DNA of 64,000 nt from UBA2767 sp965228625 (GCA_965228625.1 OZ245829.1:1736001-1800000), one strand, 5' to 3'. Counted from the stretch's first letter, positions 53,476 to 62,800 are shown. Numbers and translations are program-made. The notes: generated by a model not told the origin, from the sequence alone.

Positions 53476-54411
53476 ATGAACAGCCCGGCCAACCTTCCCG
53501 AGCTATCGGATGTGGAGCGAACCGAGCTGGACGGGCGCAAGGCGCGCGCTCGCGCGTGGTTCGAGGAGCTGCGTGATGTGATTTGCGACGCATTCGAGGA
53601 CGTCGAAAAGGACATGACGGGCGGCCCGTTGTCCGAGCACGAACCGGGCACGTTTACCAGGACCCCGTGGGAACGCACCGATCACACGGGCGAGAAAGGC
53701 GGTGGCGGCGTCATGTCCATGATGAAAGGGCGGGTCTTCGAGAAAGTCGGCGTGCACACCTCGACCGTTCACGGGGAGTTCGCCCCGGAATTCCGTTCGC
53801 AGATTCCCGGCGCCGGTGAAGACCCCCGTTTTTGGGCAAGCGGCATTTCCCTCATCGCACATATGCAGAACCCGAACGTACCGGCGGTTCACATGAACAC
53901 GCGATTTGTGGTGACCTCGACAAGCTGGTTCGGCGGCGGTGCGGATCTGACCCCGGTCCTCGATGCGCGCCGCACGCAGGATGATCCGGATACGAAGGAC
54001 TTCCATGCCGCAATGAAGGCCGCCTGCGATGCGCATGCGGTCGCGGATTACCCACGCTACAAGGAGTGGTGCGACGAGTACTTCTTTCTCAAGCACCGTA
54101 ATGAGATGCGTGGAATCGGCGGCATCTTTTACGACTATCTGCATTCCGACGACGACGACGGGGGGTGGGACGCGGACTTCGCCTTCACCCAGGATGTGGG
54201 ACGCAGGTTCGTCGAGATTTATCCGGAACTGGTCCGGCGCAACATGAACACGGCTTGGAACGAACAAGACCGCGAGGAGCAGCTCGTGCGTCGCGGCCGC
54301 TATGTCGAATTCAATCTTCTTTATGACCGCGGCACCGTATTCGGACTGAAGACGGGCGGGAATGTCGACTCGATCCTGTCGTCAATGCCTCCGGTCGTTT
54401 ATTGGCCTTGA
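53476..54411 (+). CDS. hemF: Oxygen-dependent coproporphyrinogen-III oxidase
   Basis: Aerobic haem synthesis: oxidative decarboxylation to protoporphyrinogen IX. 311 residues. GGGGVMSMMKGRVFEKVGVH, HMNTRFV, the signature WFGGGADLTPVL with YKEWCDEYFFLKHRNE, and the end RGRYVEFNLLYDRGTVFGL are all conserved. GGAG precedes the ATG. 20 bases after the deacylase gene, probably unrelated in function. A hairpin follows. Confidence 0.95.
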   Translation: MNSPANLPELSDVERTELDGRKARARAWFEELRDVICDAFEDVEKDMTGGPLSEHEPGTFTRTPWERTDHTGEKGGGGVMSMMKGRVFEKVGVHTSTVHGEFAPEFRSQIPGAGEDPRFWASGISLIAHMQNPNVPAVHMNTRFVVTSTSWFGGGADLTPVLDARRTQDDPDTKDFHAAMKAACDAHAVADYPRYKEWCDEYFFLKHRNEMRGIGGIFYDYLHSDDDDGGWDADFAFTQDVGRRFVEIYPELVRRNMNTAWNEQDREEQLVRRGRYVEFNLLYDRGTVFGLKTGGNVDSILSSMPPVVYWP

Positions 54412-54439
54412 GGCGGCTCGAGGCAACCGGACAATAAGA

Positions 54440-54468
54440 AACGGGCCCGCCCTGAGGGCGCGCCCGTT
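54440..54468. terminator. Bidirectional terminator between hemF and a bactofilin gene
   Basis: AACGGGC (54440-54446) pairs with GCCCGTT (54462-54468), with an inner GCCC-TGA-GGGC stem. It is followed on the plus strand by GTTTC and lies between converging genes, serving hemF and possibly the minus-strand bactofilin. Confidence 0.7.
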
Positions 54469-54511
54469 GTTTCAGGAATTGCGTGCCTTTTTTGTGCAAT
54501 GCCCGCGCGTG

Positions 54512-54985
54512 CTAGTTCGTCGATGCGCCCTGCCCGCCGCCTGATCCCGAACCGCCGCTTGCCGCCAACGGCTGCAGCTTGTCGCCCGAGTTCTTGTCGG
54601 ATTTCTCGTGCTTGCTTTGCTGCTTGCCCTGATCGCCGCCGCCTCTCTTGAGCTTGTCGTCACCGACAGCGAGTGGGTCGTTGACACGCTGCGAAGTGCC
54701 GTCGAAATACGCCTCCTCATCGACGGACAACGCCTTGCACACCAATTCACCCTTCACCCTTGCCGATGAGGTCAGTGTCACGCGGATGCCGTGAATGGAA
54801 CCGTCGACGGCGCCCCGCACGACGACCTTTTCGGCGGTTGCCTTTCCCTCGACCCGCGCGTCTTCGGCGATCAGCAATGTCCGGCACGTCACTTCGCCCT
54901 CAAGCGTACCTTTCAGTTCGATATCGCCTTGAGTTATGACTTCGCCCTTTATGTGCAGATCGTCCGCAATAACCGATTCAGACAT
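54512..54985 (-). CDS. Bactofilin-family cytoskeletal protein
   Basis: 157 residues. The right-handed beta-helix core runs from DLHIKGEVITQGDIELKG to ARVKGELVCKALSVDEEAYF, with the six-residue periodicity of bactofilins. A disordered Lys/Gly/Ser tail follows. Bactofilins polymerise without nucleotide and localise cell-wall enzymes or stalk and pole structures. A second bactofilin is encoded divergently at 55399. The usual M23 endopeptidase partner is not adjacent. Confidence 0.88.
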   Translation of the reverse strand: MSESVIADDLHIKGEVITQGDIELKGTLEGEVTCRTLLIAEDARVEGKATAEKVVVRGAVDGSIHGIRVTLTSSARVKGELVCKALSVDEEAYFDGTSQRVNDPLAVGDDKLKRGGGDQGKQQSKHEKSDKNSGDKLQPLAASGGSGSGGGQGASTN

Positions 54986-55282
54986 ACATATTTGCTCCCG
55001 TTCACACGCTGCTTTATTCCCCGCTTTTTTTACGCAACGCTGGGGAAGTCACCTTAAGACATGCCTACAGTTTCGTTGGATACCCCCGCCGAATCCTGCC
55101 GCACATACAATGATAGCCCCGCACGTTGCGGGCAGCCACAGATACCCGACATGGTGCGTCGGTGACGGCGACATCTGTGGAAAAGTCTGGGGAAAACTCG
55201 TCCCGGCCCCGGCCCCAACAGCATTTTTGCCCCAGACGGTTGCACCCCGAAGTCCCGCAACAGGACAGGTATTTACCCTTCG

Positions 55283-55296
55283 TTAACCAGTCTTAA
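55283..55296. promoter_or_regulatory. CtrA-like TTAA-N6-TTAA motif in the bactofilin intergenic region
   Basis: The 413 bases between the divergent bactofilin starts contain no gene. At 55283-55296 lies TTAACCAGTCTTAA, close to the CtrA consensus TTAA-N7-TTAA but with a 6-base spacer; TTAACCAG also resembles a CtrA half-site. It is 103 bases before the plus-strand start. Cell-cycle control of bactofilins would make sense in an alphaproteobacterium, but the match is imperfect. Confidence 0.35.
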
Positions 55297-55398
55297 CACA
55301 GTCTGAATCCATCGATTCGGCTGCTTGGGGCGACTCGTAGAAATTCGGACATTGTCGGGGGACAATGCACCATACTGAAACGAGAAGGATCACGAAAA

Positions 55399-55806
55399 AT
55401 GTCTCCATCTATCATCGGTGAGGACCTTACCGTAACCGGTAACATCATTTCGAAAGGCGAAGTCCAGGTTGACGGTGACGTGCAGGGTGATGTGTTCTGT
55501 TCAAGCCTCGTCGTCGGAGACCGGGGACGCGTCAGCGGGGCGGTTGTCGCCGAGGAAGTCACGGTCCACGGGCGGATCTCGGGCTCGATCAACGCGCTGC
55601 AGGTCACACTCGAATCCACCTCGCATATCGAGGGTGACATCTGCCATTCTGCGCTGAAGCTGGAACACGGCGCATTCTTTGAAGGCCAGTCACGCCGTTC
55701 CGACGATCCCCTGTCTCAGGCTGCGGCCGGGCTCGAGTCCCTCAAACAGACTCCGCCTCCGAGCACAGGAAAACTGCGCGCGGCCCGGCTCGAGCGGGCG
55801 GCCTGA
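55399..55806 (+). CDS. Bactofilin-family cytoskeletal protein
   Basis: 135 residues with the same beta-helix pattern: SIIGEDLTVTGNIISKGEVQ, VDGDVQGDVFCSSLVVGDRG and SHIEGDICHSALKLEHGAFF. It aligns easily to the divergent bactofilin, so the two are paralogues. The tail is short and basic. AAGGA lies before the ATG at 55399, 12 bases upstream. May co-polymerise with the first. Confidence 0.9.
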   Translation: MSPSIIGEDLTVTGNIISKGEVQVDGDVQGDVFCSSLVVGDRGRVSGAVVAEEVTVHGRISGSINALQVTLESTSHIEGDICHSALKLEHGAFFEGQSRRSDDPLSQAAAGLESLKQTPPPSTGKLRAARLERAA

Positions 55807-55979
55807 CGTTAGGCAATAACTTAATGAACTGACGCAAATTGCACCGGCCCGCCTGTCCAAAGGCGGGCCGTACTTGTTGCGCCGTATCGCCGCATTTCCA
55901 CAGCCGTGTTGTGATTGTCATCCAGATCGGGTCTAACGTGTCGCGCGGCACGTTCAGCCGTATTTGGTGTTCGTTTGAA

Positions 55980-56630
55980 ATGACTCTGAGATTTGACGTG
56001 TATTGGTCGATGCGTAGCCCGTTCTGCTACCTCGCATTGGACCGTATCCTCACCATCCGCAAGCAGTACGACGTCGAGGTGGATTTGCGCGTCGTCTATC
56101 CGATTGCGATTCGCAATCCCGACTTCTTCAAGACGGCGTCACCGCACTACCGCAACTACCATCTGCGCGACTCGAACCGCGTCGCGGAATTCCTGAATAT
56201 CCCTTACCGGCGGCCGATCCCCGACCCGATCGTGCAGGACATCGAGACCAACGAGATTGCCGACGAGCAACCTTACATCCACGAGCTCACCCGGCTTGCG
56301 GCCGCCGCGGTCGAGGCCGGCAAAGGTCTGGAATTCCAGGACGAGGTGATGAGGCTGTTGTGGGACGGTCGCACCGACAACTGGCATCAGGGGACGCATC
56401 TTTCCAAAGCGATTTCGCGCGCCGGGCTCAATCCGGAGGCCCTCAGACAGGCGATAAAGATGGACCCGGAACGCTACGATGCGGCAATCGAGCAGAACCA
56501 GGTTGCGCATACGGCTGCCGGCCACGCCGGTGTGCCGCTGTTCGTGTTTCTGGGTGAACCGTTTTTCGGCCAGGACCGGTTCGACATTCTGATGTGGCGC
56601 ATGCGCCAAAGCGGATTGAGCTATCGTTAG
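55980..56630 (+). CDS. DsbA-fold isomerase (2-hydroxychromene-2-carboxylate isomerase family)
   Basis: 216 residues from the ATG at 55980; the open frame upstream is unconserved. The N terminus LRFDVYWSMRSPFCYLALDR has the thioredoxin-fold strand and the Ser of the active site, with a Cys three residues later instead of the usual small residue. The C-terminal end GVPLFVFLGEPFFGQDRFDI is the family cis-Pro region. A distant paralogue of the protein at 37239. Glutathione-dependent chemistry is likely; the substrate is unknown. Confidence 0.8.
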   Translation: MTLRFDVYWSMRSPFCYLALDRILTIRKQYDVEVDLRVVYPIAIRNPDFFKTASPHYRNYHLRDSNRVAEFLNIPYRRPIPDPIVQDIETNEIADEQPYIHELTRLAAAAVEAGKGLEFQDEVMRLLWDGRTDNWHQGTHLSKAISRAGLNPEALRQAIKMDPERYDAAIEQNQVAHTAAGHAGVPLFVFLGEPFFGQDRFDILMWRMRQSGLSYR

Positions 56631-56771
56631 CCACAAACAGTAACCGTGCGACCCGGTTGCAAATTGAACAATGGCGAAATGTTGCCCATAATCATGTGAT
56701 TCGGGGTGAGGGAGGCCGCTGTCAAAAACGTCGGGAGCTGATGCTTCCGGTGAAAACGTGGACGTATAACC

Positions 56772-57647
56772 ATGACAGCAGCTACGGCAACAGCCGACCG
56801 TCAAGCACAGAAAATCGTCAAGCCGTATCAGGGCATGGTCGCTTGGCCGAGCGTCATTGTGGCCTTCGCGATCATCGGCTCATTCGCGCTTGTTTGCGTC
56901 CTGGGAACCATGCGGATCATTCCGCTCTGGGTCGGCCTCATCATCAATTCCCTGCTCCTCTACGCCATCCAGACACCGCTCCACGAAGCGTGTCACGGCA
57001 ACATCGCTGGACGCAATGGCCGCTGGATGTGGCTCAATCATCTCGTCGGGTTCTTGTGCGGCGCCATTTTACTGCATGAATACAAAGCCTTCCGGCATAT
57101 GCATCTCATGCACCACCGAGAGACCAATGACGACGATCTGGACCCCGACCACTGGGTGAAGGTCTCCAATCCGCTCGCGGTCCTGTTCCGCTGCTTCACC
57201 ATCGTGCCCTACTACCACCACTTCTTTTTTCAGAAGATCGCGCTCAATCCGAAGGACCCGGCAAACTTCAAGGTGACGGCGCACGTGATCGCGGCCTACT
57301 TTGTTCTTTATTCCATCGCCTTCTGGCTGATCATCTTCGGGTATTGGCGCGAGGTGCTGATGCTCTGGCTTCTGCCCCACTGGATTGGCAGCGCGATCAT
57401 CATCTATTTCTTCGCCTACATCCCGCACAAGCCACACGACACGAAGGAACGGTACCGCAACACCAAGATATTCAAGGTGTCAGGCCCGTGGGCGCGGATC
57501 GTGAACTGGGCCTACATGTTTCAGAACTATCACCTCATCCACCACCTGTTCCCGCGCATCCCCTTTTACCTCTATCCGGAAGCGTTCAGGGACCTGCGCC
57601 CGGTTCTGGAGAAGCAGCACGCACGCATCCAGGAGTACGGGCATTAG
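56772..57647 (+). CDS. Membrane fatty acid desaturase / hydroxylase family protein
   Basis: 291 residues with four or more membrane helices. The di-iron histidine boxes are HEACH (71-75), HLMHH (111-115) and HLIHH (254-258), with an extra His-rich segment YIPHKPHD. The family includes acyl-lipid desaturases and carotenoid hydroxylases/ketolases. No carotenoid gene lies nearby, so lipid desaturation is the default guess. Electron donor not visible in the window. Confidence 0.85.
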   Translation: MTAATATADRQAQKIVKPYQGMVAWPSVIVAFAIIGSFALVCVLGTMRIIPLWVGLIINSLLLYAIQTPLHEACHGNIAGRNGRWMWLNHLVGFLCGAILLHEYKAFRHMHLMHHRETNDDDLDPDHWVKVSNPLAVLFRCFTIVPYYHHFFFQKIALNPKDPANFKVTAHVIAAYFVLYSIAFWLIIFGYWREVLMLWLLPHWIGSAIIIYFFAYIPHKPHDTKERYRNTKIFKVSGPWARIVNWAYMFQNYHLIHHLFPRIPFYLYPEAFRDLRPVLEKQHARIQEYGH

Positions 57648-57708
57648 GCGACTGCCCTGAAGCGCCATTCACCGGCGCCCGGCCCGCGGCAAACGGAACA
57701 CGCGTGAC

Positions 57709-58176
57709 GTGAGCTACCTCTTCGTCAAATGGATTCACGTGGTGAGCGCCACCATACTGTTCGGCACGGGCATCGGCACCGCGTTCCAGATGTTCATGGC
57801 CAACCGCCGAGGAGACGCCTCAGAGATCTACTCCGCCTCCCGCACGGTCGTGCTTGCCGATTTCATCTTTACCGCGCCATCGGCCGTCGTGCAGTTGGTC
57901 ACGGGCGTGATGCTCGTCCAGATGCTCGGATACAATTTTTCGGATCTTTGGATCTGGTTGTCTTTGGTTCTGTACTTCTTTGCCGGCGCCTGCTGGCTGC
58001 CCGTGGTCGCCCTGCAAATCAGGATGCGCAACCTGGCGAAGACCGCAAGTGAGACCGGTGGACCGCTTCCCGCTCACTTTCGGACGCTGGACCGCTGGTG
58101 GATCTTCCTCGGGGCCCTGGCCTTTCCTGCGCTTCTCGTCGTCCTCGTTCTGATGGTTTTCAAACCAACGATCTGA
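57709..58176 (+). CDS. DUF2269-family membrane protein
   Basis: 155 residues, four hydrophobic segments. Starts at a GTG (57709) with SYLFVKWIHVVSATILFGTG, the N-terminal signature of DUF2269; the end WIFLGALAFPALLVVLVLMV is also typical. No known function. Follows the desaturase gene by 61 bases on the same strand and converges on the acyl-CoA dehydrogenase gene with 5 bases between. Confidence 0.8.
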   Translation: MSYLFVKWIHVVSATILFGTGIGTAFQMFMANRRGDASEIYSASRTVVLADFIFTAPSAVVQLVTGVMLVQMLGYNFSDLWIWLSLVLYFFAGACWLPVVALQIRMRNLAKTASETGGPLPAHFRTLDRWWIFLGALAFPALLVVLVLMVFKPTI

Positions 58177-58181
58177 AGTTC

Positions 58182-59369
58182 CTAATACGAGCGCGGCAGG
58201 CCGAGCACGTGCTGGGCGAGATAGCTGAGAATGAGGTTCGTCGAAATCGGGGCGTTGCGCGACAGCCGCGCCTCGCGCCACTTGCGTTCGATGTCGTACT
58301 CACAGGCGAAGGCGAAACCGCCGTGGCAGGTGAAACAGGCCTCCGCCAGCTCCCAGGCGGCTTCCGATGCGAGCATCCGCGACATGTTGGCCTCGGCGCC
58401 GCATCTGAGACCCGCATCGAACATGGCGCACGCCTTGCGGACCATGAGGTCGGCGGCTTCGAGATGGGCAAACCCCCGCGCGATCGGAAACTGTATGCCC
58501 TGGTTCTTGCCGATCGGTCGCCCGAAGACATGGCGTTCGTTTGAGTAGTTGACGGCCTTCTCCACGAAGTAGCGGCCGTTGCCGATCGACTCCGCCGCGG
58601 TCAGGCAGCGCTCCGCGTTCATGCCGTCCAGGATGTAACGGAAGCCCTTCCCCTCCTCGCCGACCAGTGCGTCGCCGGGGATCGGCACGTTGTCGAAGAA
58701 CACTTCGCAGGTGTTGTGATTGATCATCGCCTTGATGGGCGTGATCGTGCAGCCGTTTTTCTGCGCCTCGCGCAGATCGATGAGAAAGGTGGAGATGCCG
58801 TCGGTGCGTTTCTCCACCTTGTCGGCGGGCGTGGTGCGCGCCAGCAGCAACATGAGATCGGAGTGGGCCGCGCGGCTGGTCCAGACCTTCTGTCCGTTGA
58901 TGACGTAGCCGTTGCCCCGCTTTTCGGCACGGGTCTTGAGCTGGGTGGTGTCGGATCCGGTTGTCGGCTCGGTCACGCCGAACGCCTGAAGACGCAACTC
59001 ACCCTTGGCGATCTGCGGCAGATAATGGGCCTTCTGCTCCTTTGATCCGTGCCGCAGGATCGTCCCCATGGTGTACATCTGCGCGTGTCCGGGGCTGGCG
59101 TTGCATCCCGTCGCGTTGATCGTTTCCAGGATCACGCTGCCGCCGCGCACCGGCAGGCCCGACCCGCCGTATTCCTCGGGGATCAGAGCCGCGAGATAGC
59201 CCGCCGCCGTCAAGGCCTCGATGAACTCGGTCGGGTAACTCGACTCCGGCGGCTCATCCTCCAGCTTCTGCCAATACTCGGCCGGAAAATCGGTGCACAG
59301 CGCGCGCACCTGCTCGCGGATTTCCGGATAGTCTTCCTCAATTGGCATTTCCAGCTCGACGTCAGACAT
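58182..59369 (-). CDS. Acyl-CoA dehydrogenase
   Basis: 395 residues. FAD contacts LQAFGVTEPTTGSDTTQLKT and VWTSRAAHSDLMLLLART; signature RHVFGRPIGKNQGIQFPIA. The C-terminal segment reads APISTNLILSYLAQHVLGL, without the Glu of medium-chain enzymes. A Glu in MNAERCLTAAES sits where isovaleryl- and long-chain dehydrogenases keep their base. This suggests a branched or atypical acyl substrate. Last gene of the second CoA operon. Confidence 0.9.
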   Translation of the reverse strand: MSDVELEMPIEEDYPEIREQVRALCTDFPAEYWQKLEDEPPESSYPTEFIEALTAAGYLAALIPEEYGGSGLPVRGGSVILETINATGCNASPGHAQMYTMGTILRHGSKEQKAHYLPQIAKGELRLQAFGVTEPTTGSDTTQLKTRAEKRGNGYVINGQKVWTSRAAHSDLMLLLARTTPADKVEKRTDGISTFLIDLREAQKNGCTITPIKAMINHNTCEVFFDNVPIPGDALVGEEGKGFRYILDGMNAERCLTAAESIGNGRYFVEKAVNYSNERHVFGRPIGKNQGIQFPIARGFAHLEAADLMVRKACAMFDAGLRCGAEANMSRMLASEAAWELAEACFTCHGGFAFACEYDIERKWREARLSRNAPISTNLILSYLAQHVLGLPRSY

Positions 59370-59409
59370 TCGCTCTCCCTGTCGCTGTTCTTGATCTCAT
59401 TGTTGTCAG

Positions 59410-60351
59410 CTAGGCTGCCGTCGCCGGGACGAATCCGAGCGGCGGTCCGGCCTTGACGAAGGTGCCCTGGGTCGGTTCGCCCTTGAGGTACCGTTCCATC
59501 AGTTCACGCACCTCCAAAAGCGCGTCGAGGTCGATGCCCGTCCTGAGTCCCATGGCTTCGAGCATGAACACGAGATCCTCGGTGACGACATTGCCGCTCG
59601 CACCCGGTGCATAGGGGCAGCCTCCGAGGCCGCCAAGACACGCATCAAGCTCCCGCACACCGGCCTCGACCGCGGCGTAGGCATTGGCGAGACCGAGCCC
59701 GCGCGTGTCGTGGAAATGCGCGCCGACGGCGACGTCCGGACCGACGGTCCGGAACAGTTCGTCGAACAGGTCCCGGACCTGCTTCGGATTGGCGAAACCC
59801 ACGGTGTCGGCCACGCTCAGCCGGTCGGCGCCGAGTTCGAGCAACTGTTCGGCGCGGCGCATCACATCCGCAACCGGAACCGACCCCGAAATGGTGCAGC
59901 CGAATGACGTTGCGAGCCCGCCCGAGATGACCGTCCTGCGTTCAGGGTCGACCGCGTTGCGGTATTCGACGATCTGACGGAAACCTTCAAGGGACTCATC
60001 CACCGTCCGGTTGACGTTGGACTTGTTGTGCGCTTCCGATACGGACATGACGACGCCGATCTGGTGCGCGCCGGCGGCGATCGCGTTCTCCGCACCCTTG
60101 AGGTTCGGCACGAGCGCGGAAACCGTCAGGCCGGGGATCTTGATGGACTCCTTCACGACCTCGGCGCTGTCCGCCATTTGCGGAAGAAGATCGGGCCGCA
60201 CAAAGGAGCCCACCTGAATCTGCGGCACGCCGGCGGCGGCTTCCGCCCTGATCCATTCGAGCTTGGCCTCGGTCGGGAATACGGTCTCGATGCTCTGCAG
60301 GCCGTCGCGCGGCCCGACCTCGTGAACAAGAACGTCAGTACCTTCTCGCAT
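59410..60351 (-). CDS. Hydroxymethylglutaryl-CoA lyase-like enzyme
   Basis: 313-residue DRE-TIM metallolyase from the ATG at 60351 (AGGAG upstream). VHEVGPRDGLQSIETV opens the barrel; the active-site loop GGLGGCPYAPGASGN with its catalytic Cys is complete, and GAHFHDTRGLGLANAYA carries metal ligands. It would split 3-hydroxy-3-methylglutaryl-CoA or a homologue (citramalyl-CoA-like). The CaiB/BaiF gene in the same operon could supply the CoA ester. Confidence 0.88.
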   Translation of the reverse strand: MREGTDVLVHEVGPRDGLQSIETVFPTEAKLEWIRAEAAAGVPQIQVGSFVRPDLLPQMADSAEVVKESIKIPGLTVSALVPNLKGAENAIAAGAHQIGVVMSVSEAHNKSNVNRTVDESLEGFRQIVEYRNAVDPERRTVISGGLATSFGCTISGSVPVADVMRRAEQLLELGADRLSVADTVGFANPKQVRDLFDELFRTVGPDVAVGAHFHDTRGLGLANAYAAVEAGVRELDACLGGLGGCPYAPGASGNVVTEDLVFMLEAMGLRTGIDLDALLEVRELMERYLKGEPTQGTFVKAGPPLGFVPATAA

Positions 60352-60362
60352 CGTTTCTCTCC

Positions 60363-61154
60363 TCAACGGCCCTTGTATTCGGGTTTCCGCTTTTCATTGA
60401 ACGCCAGAATGCCCTCGCGGCGATCTTCCGTCGGCACGAGCCGATTATAGGCCTCGAGCTCAAACTGAAAGCCGTTGAACCGGTCGACCTGGGTTGCGAC
60501 CGAAATCGACCGTTTAGCCCGCATGACCGACTGTGGAGCGTTTCCGGCAATCTTGCGGGCCGTCTCCAGGACGTCGTCCATGAGCTTGTCCGGCTCGCAC
60601 AGTTTGTTGACGAGCCCCCACTGGAATGCCTCCTCGGCACTGAAGGGCCGGCCGGTGAGAATGATCTCCTTGGCCCGGCGTTCGCCGACCGCGTGCGGCA
60701 GGTTCTGCGTTCCCATCGCTCCGGGCATGATGCCGAGCGTAACTTCGGTCAGGGCGAAACGCGCGGTCGTCGATGCATAGGCAAAGTCGCAGGTCAGCAC
60801 GGTCTCGCATCCACCCGCATAGGCCGGTCCGTTGACCGCCGCAATGACAGGCACGGGACACAGGCGCAATGCCAGCACGCCTTGCTCAAAGATGGCGTGC
60901 TGTTGCTGCCAGGCCTCGTCGGTCATGCCCTTGCGCTCTTTGAGATCACCGCCGGCGCAGAACACCTTTCCACGGCCGGTGAGCACCACGCACCGCACAT
61001 CTTCGGTGTCGACATAAAGGCCCTCGAACAGCTCCTTCTGCTCGCGCCCCATCTGCGTGTTCTTCGCATTGGCAACGTCCGGGCGATCGAACGTGACGAC
61101 CAGGATATGGTCATCAACCCGTTCGACATGCAGCGTCTCGTAGTCAGTGCGCAT
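60363..61154 (-). CDS. Enoyl-CoA hydratase/isomerase family protein
   Basis: 263 residues from the ATG at 61154 (GGAG 5 bases upstream; the frame also extends to a TTG). Crotonase motifs VFCAGGDLKERKG and NGPAYAGGCETVLTCDFAYA; catalytic Glu in TEVTLGIMPGAMGTQNL as in true hydratases. Between the CaiB/BaiF gene and the HMG-CoA lyase-like gene, so a methylglutaconyl-CoA-type hydratase is a reasonable guess. Confidence 0.88.
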   Translation of the reverse strand: MRTDYETLHVERVDDHILVVTFDRPDVANAKNTQMGREQKELFEGLYVDTEDVRCVVLTGRGKVFCAGGDLKERKGMTDEAWQQQHAIFEQGVLALRLCPVPVIAAVNGPAYAGGCETVLTCDFAYASTTARFALTEVTLGIMPGAMGTQNLPHAVGERRAKEIILTGRPFSAEEAFQWGLVNKLCEPDKLMDDVLETARKIAGNAPQSVMRAKRSISVATQVDRFNGFQFELEAYNRLVPTEDRREGILAFNEKRKPEYKGR

Positions 61155-61171
61155 GGATCTCCGCTCCCTAC

Positions 61172-62332
61172 TCAACTCTTCTGGTCGTCTTCCGCTTTAA
61201 TTTCATCCGTGTGTTCGCCATGGGCCGGTGCGTACCGGGTCAGCGCGGGGCGAACCCCATCGAAGCTCAGCGGCATTGTTATCAGCTCAGGCCCTTCCGC
61301 CCCGAGGCTCTGGATGATCCCCAACGCCCGGCTCTGAGGATCATTCATCATTTCCACGGTATCGCGCACCGGTGCCGACGGCACACCCACCGCGTCCAAT
61401 CGCTCACGCCAGTCGTCGCGTGCTCGCGTTTTCAGGATCGGCTCCATCAGCGCGTTCAACTGATCGAGATTCTCCCAACGGTTCTGATTGGTGTCAAAAC
61501 GCGGGTCCTTCGGCCATTCGGGTTGGCCGAGTACGCCGCACAGGCGTTCGAACAGACGGTCGTTCGGAGCCGCGACGATCAGATACCCGTCGGTGCATTC
61601 ATAGGCCTGATACGGGGCCATGCCGCGCGCGGTCGTGCCCTGCCGGCCCGGGCTCTTGCCGGTTGCCTGAACCGTCGGGACCGCGTTCGCCATCCAGCCG
61701 AGCGCGGTCTCGTAAAGCGAGGCGTCAACGATGCAGCCCTCCCCCGTTTCCTCGCGCCGGTAGAGTGCGCTCAGAATACCGATGACGCACCACATGCCGG
61801 TTCCCATGTCGATCATCGACGGTCCGACCCGGACCGGCGGACGGCCGACCTCGCCGGTCACGCTCATGATCCCGCTCAATGCCTGCATCAGGGGATCGTA
61901 GCCGGGACGCTGCTGCATGGGCCCGGAATTCCCGAAAGACCAGAGATTGCAGTAGACAAGGCGCGGGTTGGCCGCGGTCAGGTCGCCGGCGCCGACCCCG
62001 TATCGGTCGACGTGCCCGGGACGCAGATTCTGGATGACAACATCCGCCTGGGTCTTGCAGAACTCCTGCAGCCAACCGCATTGCTGCTCGTCCTTGAGGT
62101 CGACGGTGATGCCGCGCTTTTCGCTGTTGAGGTAATGGAACGTCGACGACGTTCCGTCCGGAAACATGTTGCCCCATTGACGCGCATCATCGCCGCCGTC
62201 CGGGCGCTCCACCTTGATGACGTCGGCCCCGAGTGCGCCGAGAATCCAGCCCGCGTAGGGCGCGGCAACGCTGGTGCCGATCTCTACCACCCGCACGCTC
62301 GCGAGCGGTTTATCGGGACGGTTTGCAGTCAT
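61172..62332 (-). CDS. CaiB/BaiF-family CoA transferase
   Basis: 386 residues from the ATG at 62332; the frame is open further upstream without conservation. LASVRVVEIGTSVAAPYAGW, DVIKVERPDGGDDARQWG and catalytic Asp in RPGYDPLMQALSGI. Length and operon fit a succinyl-CoA:dicarboxylate CoA transferase such as the HMG/glutarate type. First gene of the operon with a hydratase, an HMG-CoA lyase-like enzyme and an acyl-CoA dehydrogenase. Confidence 0.9.
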   Translation of the reverse strand: MTANRPDKPLASVRVVEIGTSVAAPYAGWILGALGADVIKVERPDGGDDARQWGNMFPDGTSSTFHYLNSEKRGITVDLKDEQQCGWLQEFCKTQADVVIQNLRPGHVDRYGVGAGDLTAANPRLVYCNLWSFGNSGPMQQRPGYDPLMQALSGIMSVTGEVGRPPVRVGPSMIDMGTGMWCVIGILSALYRREETGEGCIVDASLYETALGWMANAVPTVQATGKSPGRQGTTARGMAPYQAYECTDGYLIVAAPNDRLFERLCGVLGQPEWPKDPRFDTNQNRWENLDQLNALMEPILKTRARDDWRERLDAVGVPSAPVRDTVEMMNDPQSRALGIIQSLGAEGPELITMPLSFDGVRPALTRYAPAHGEHTDEIKAEDDQKS

Positions 62333-62452
62333 GAGACATAGGAAAGCGCGCAGGCGGGACGCAACAGAACGGGAATTCGACGCCGAATTGTCGAACGGGA
62401 GGGATGTGCGGGTCAAGTGGGTGACGCACAGAGGTGACAATAGGTTTCTGGA

Positions 62453-62800
62453 TCACTCGGGTGATTTGTGCTCGTCCTTCTCGCCGGAGAGGGCCTCCAG
62501 AATGCCGGCGCGGATATCATCGGGCTGCGACTCCACGGCGCGCACCACCGCACGAAGCTCTCGGCGCAACCCGTAGACCTGATCAAGCAGCGACAGAACG
62601 ATCTCCACCGACTCGTTTTCCACGCCCAGATCGTCGCGAAGCTGCCGGATCAGATCGCAGCGCGCCACGTCCACCTCCGTGTAGCGCACCCCTTCACGCG
62701 ACGCGGAAGGGATGATCCATCCGCGCTGCACCCATGCCTGCAGACGGATCCGGGTGATTCCCGTCACGCGGCGCAGAACGTCTTTTTCGCTCAGCGTCAT
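62453..62800 (-). CDS. cbpM: Chaperone modulator CbpM (MerR-like)
   Basis: 115 residues. MerR-like helix-turn-helix start SEKDVLRRVTGITRIRLQAWVQRGWI, the wing REGVRYTEVDVARCDLI, and a C-terminal coiled helix. CbpM of E. coli inhibits CbpA by binding its J domain. Its start overlaps the CbpA stop by 4 bases, the conserved pairing. Confidence 0.88.
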   Translation of the reverse strand: MTLSEKDVLRRVTGITRIRLQAWVQRGWIIPSASREGVRYTEVDVARCDLIRQLRDDLGVENESVEIVLSLLDQVYGLRRELRAVVRAVESQPDDIRAGILEALSGEKDEHKSPE

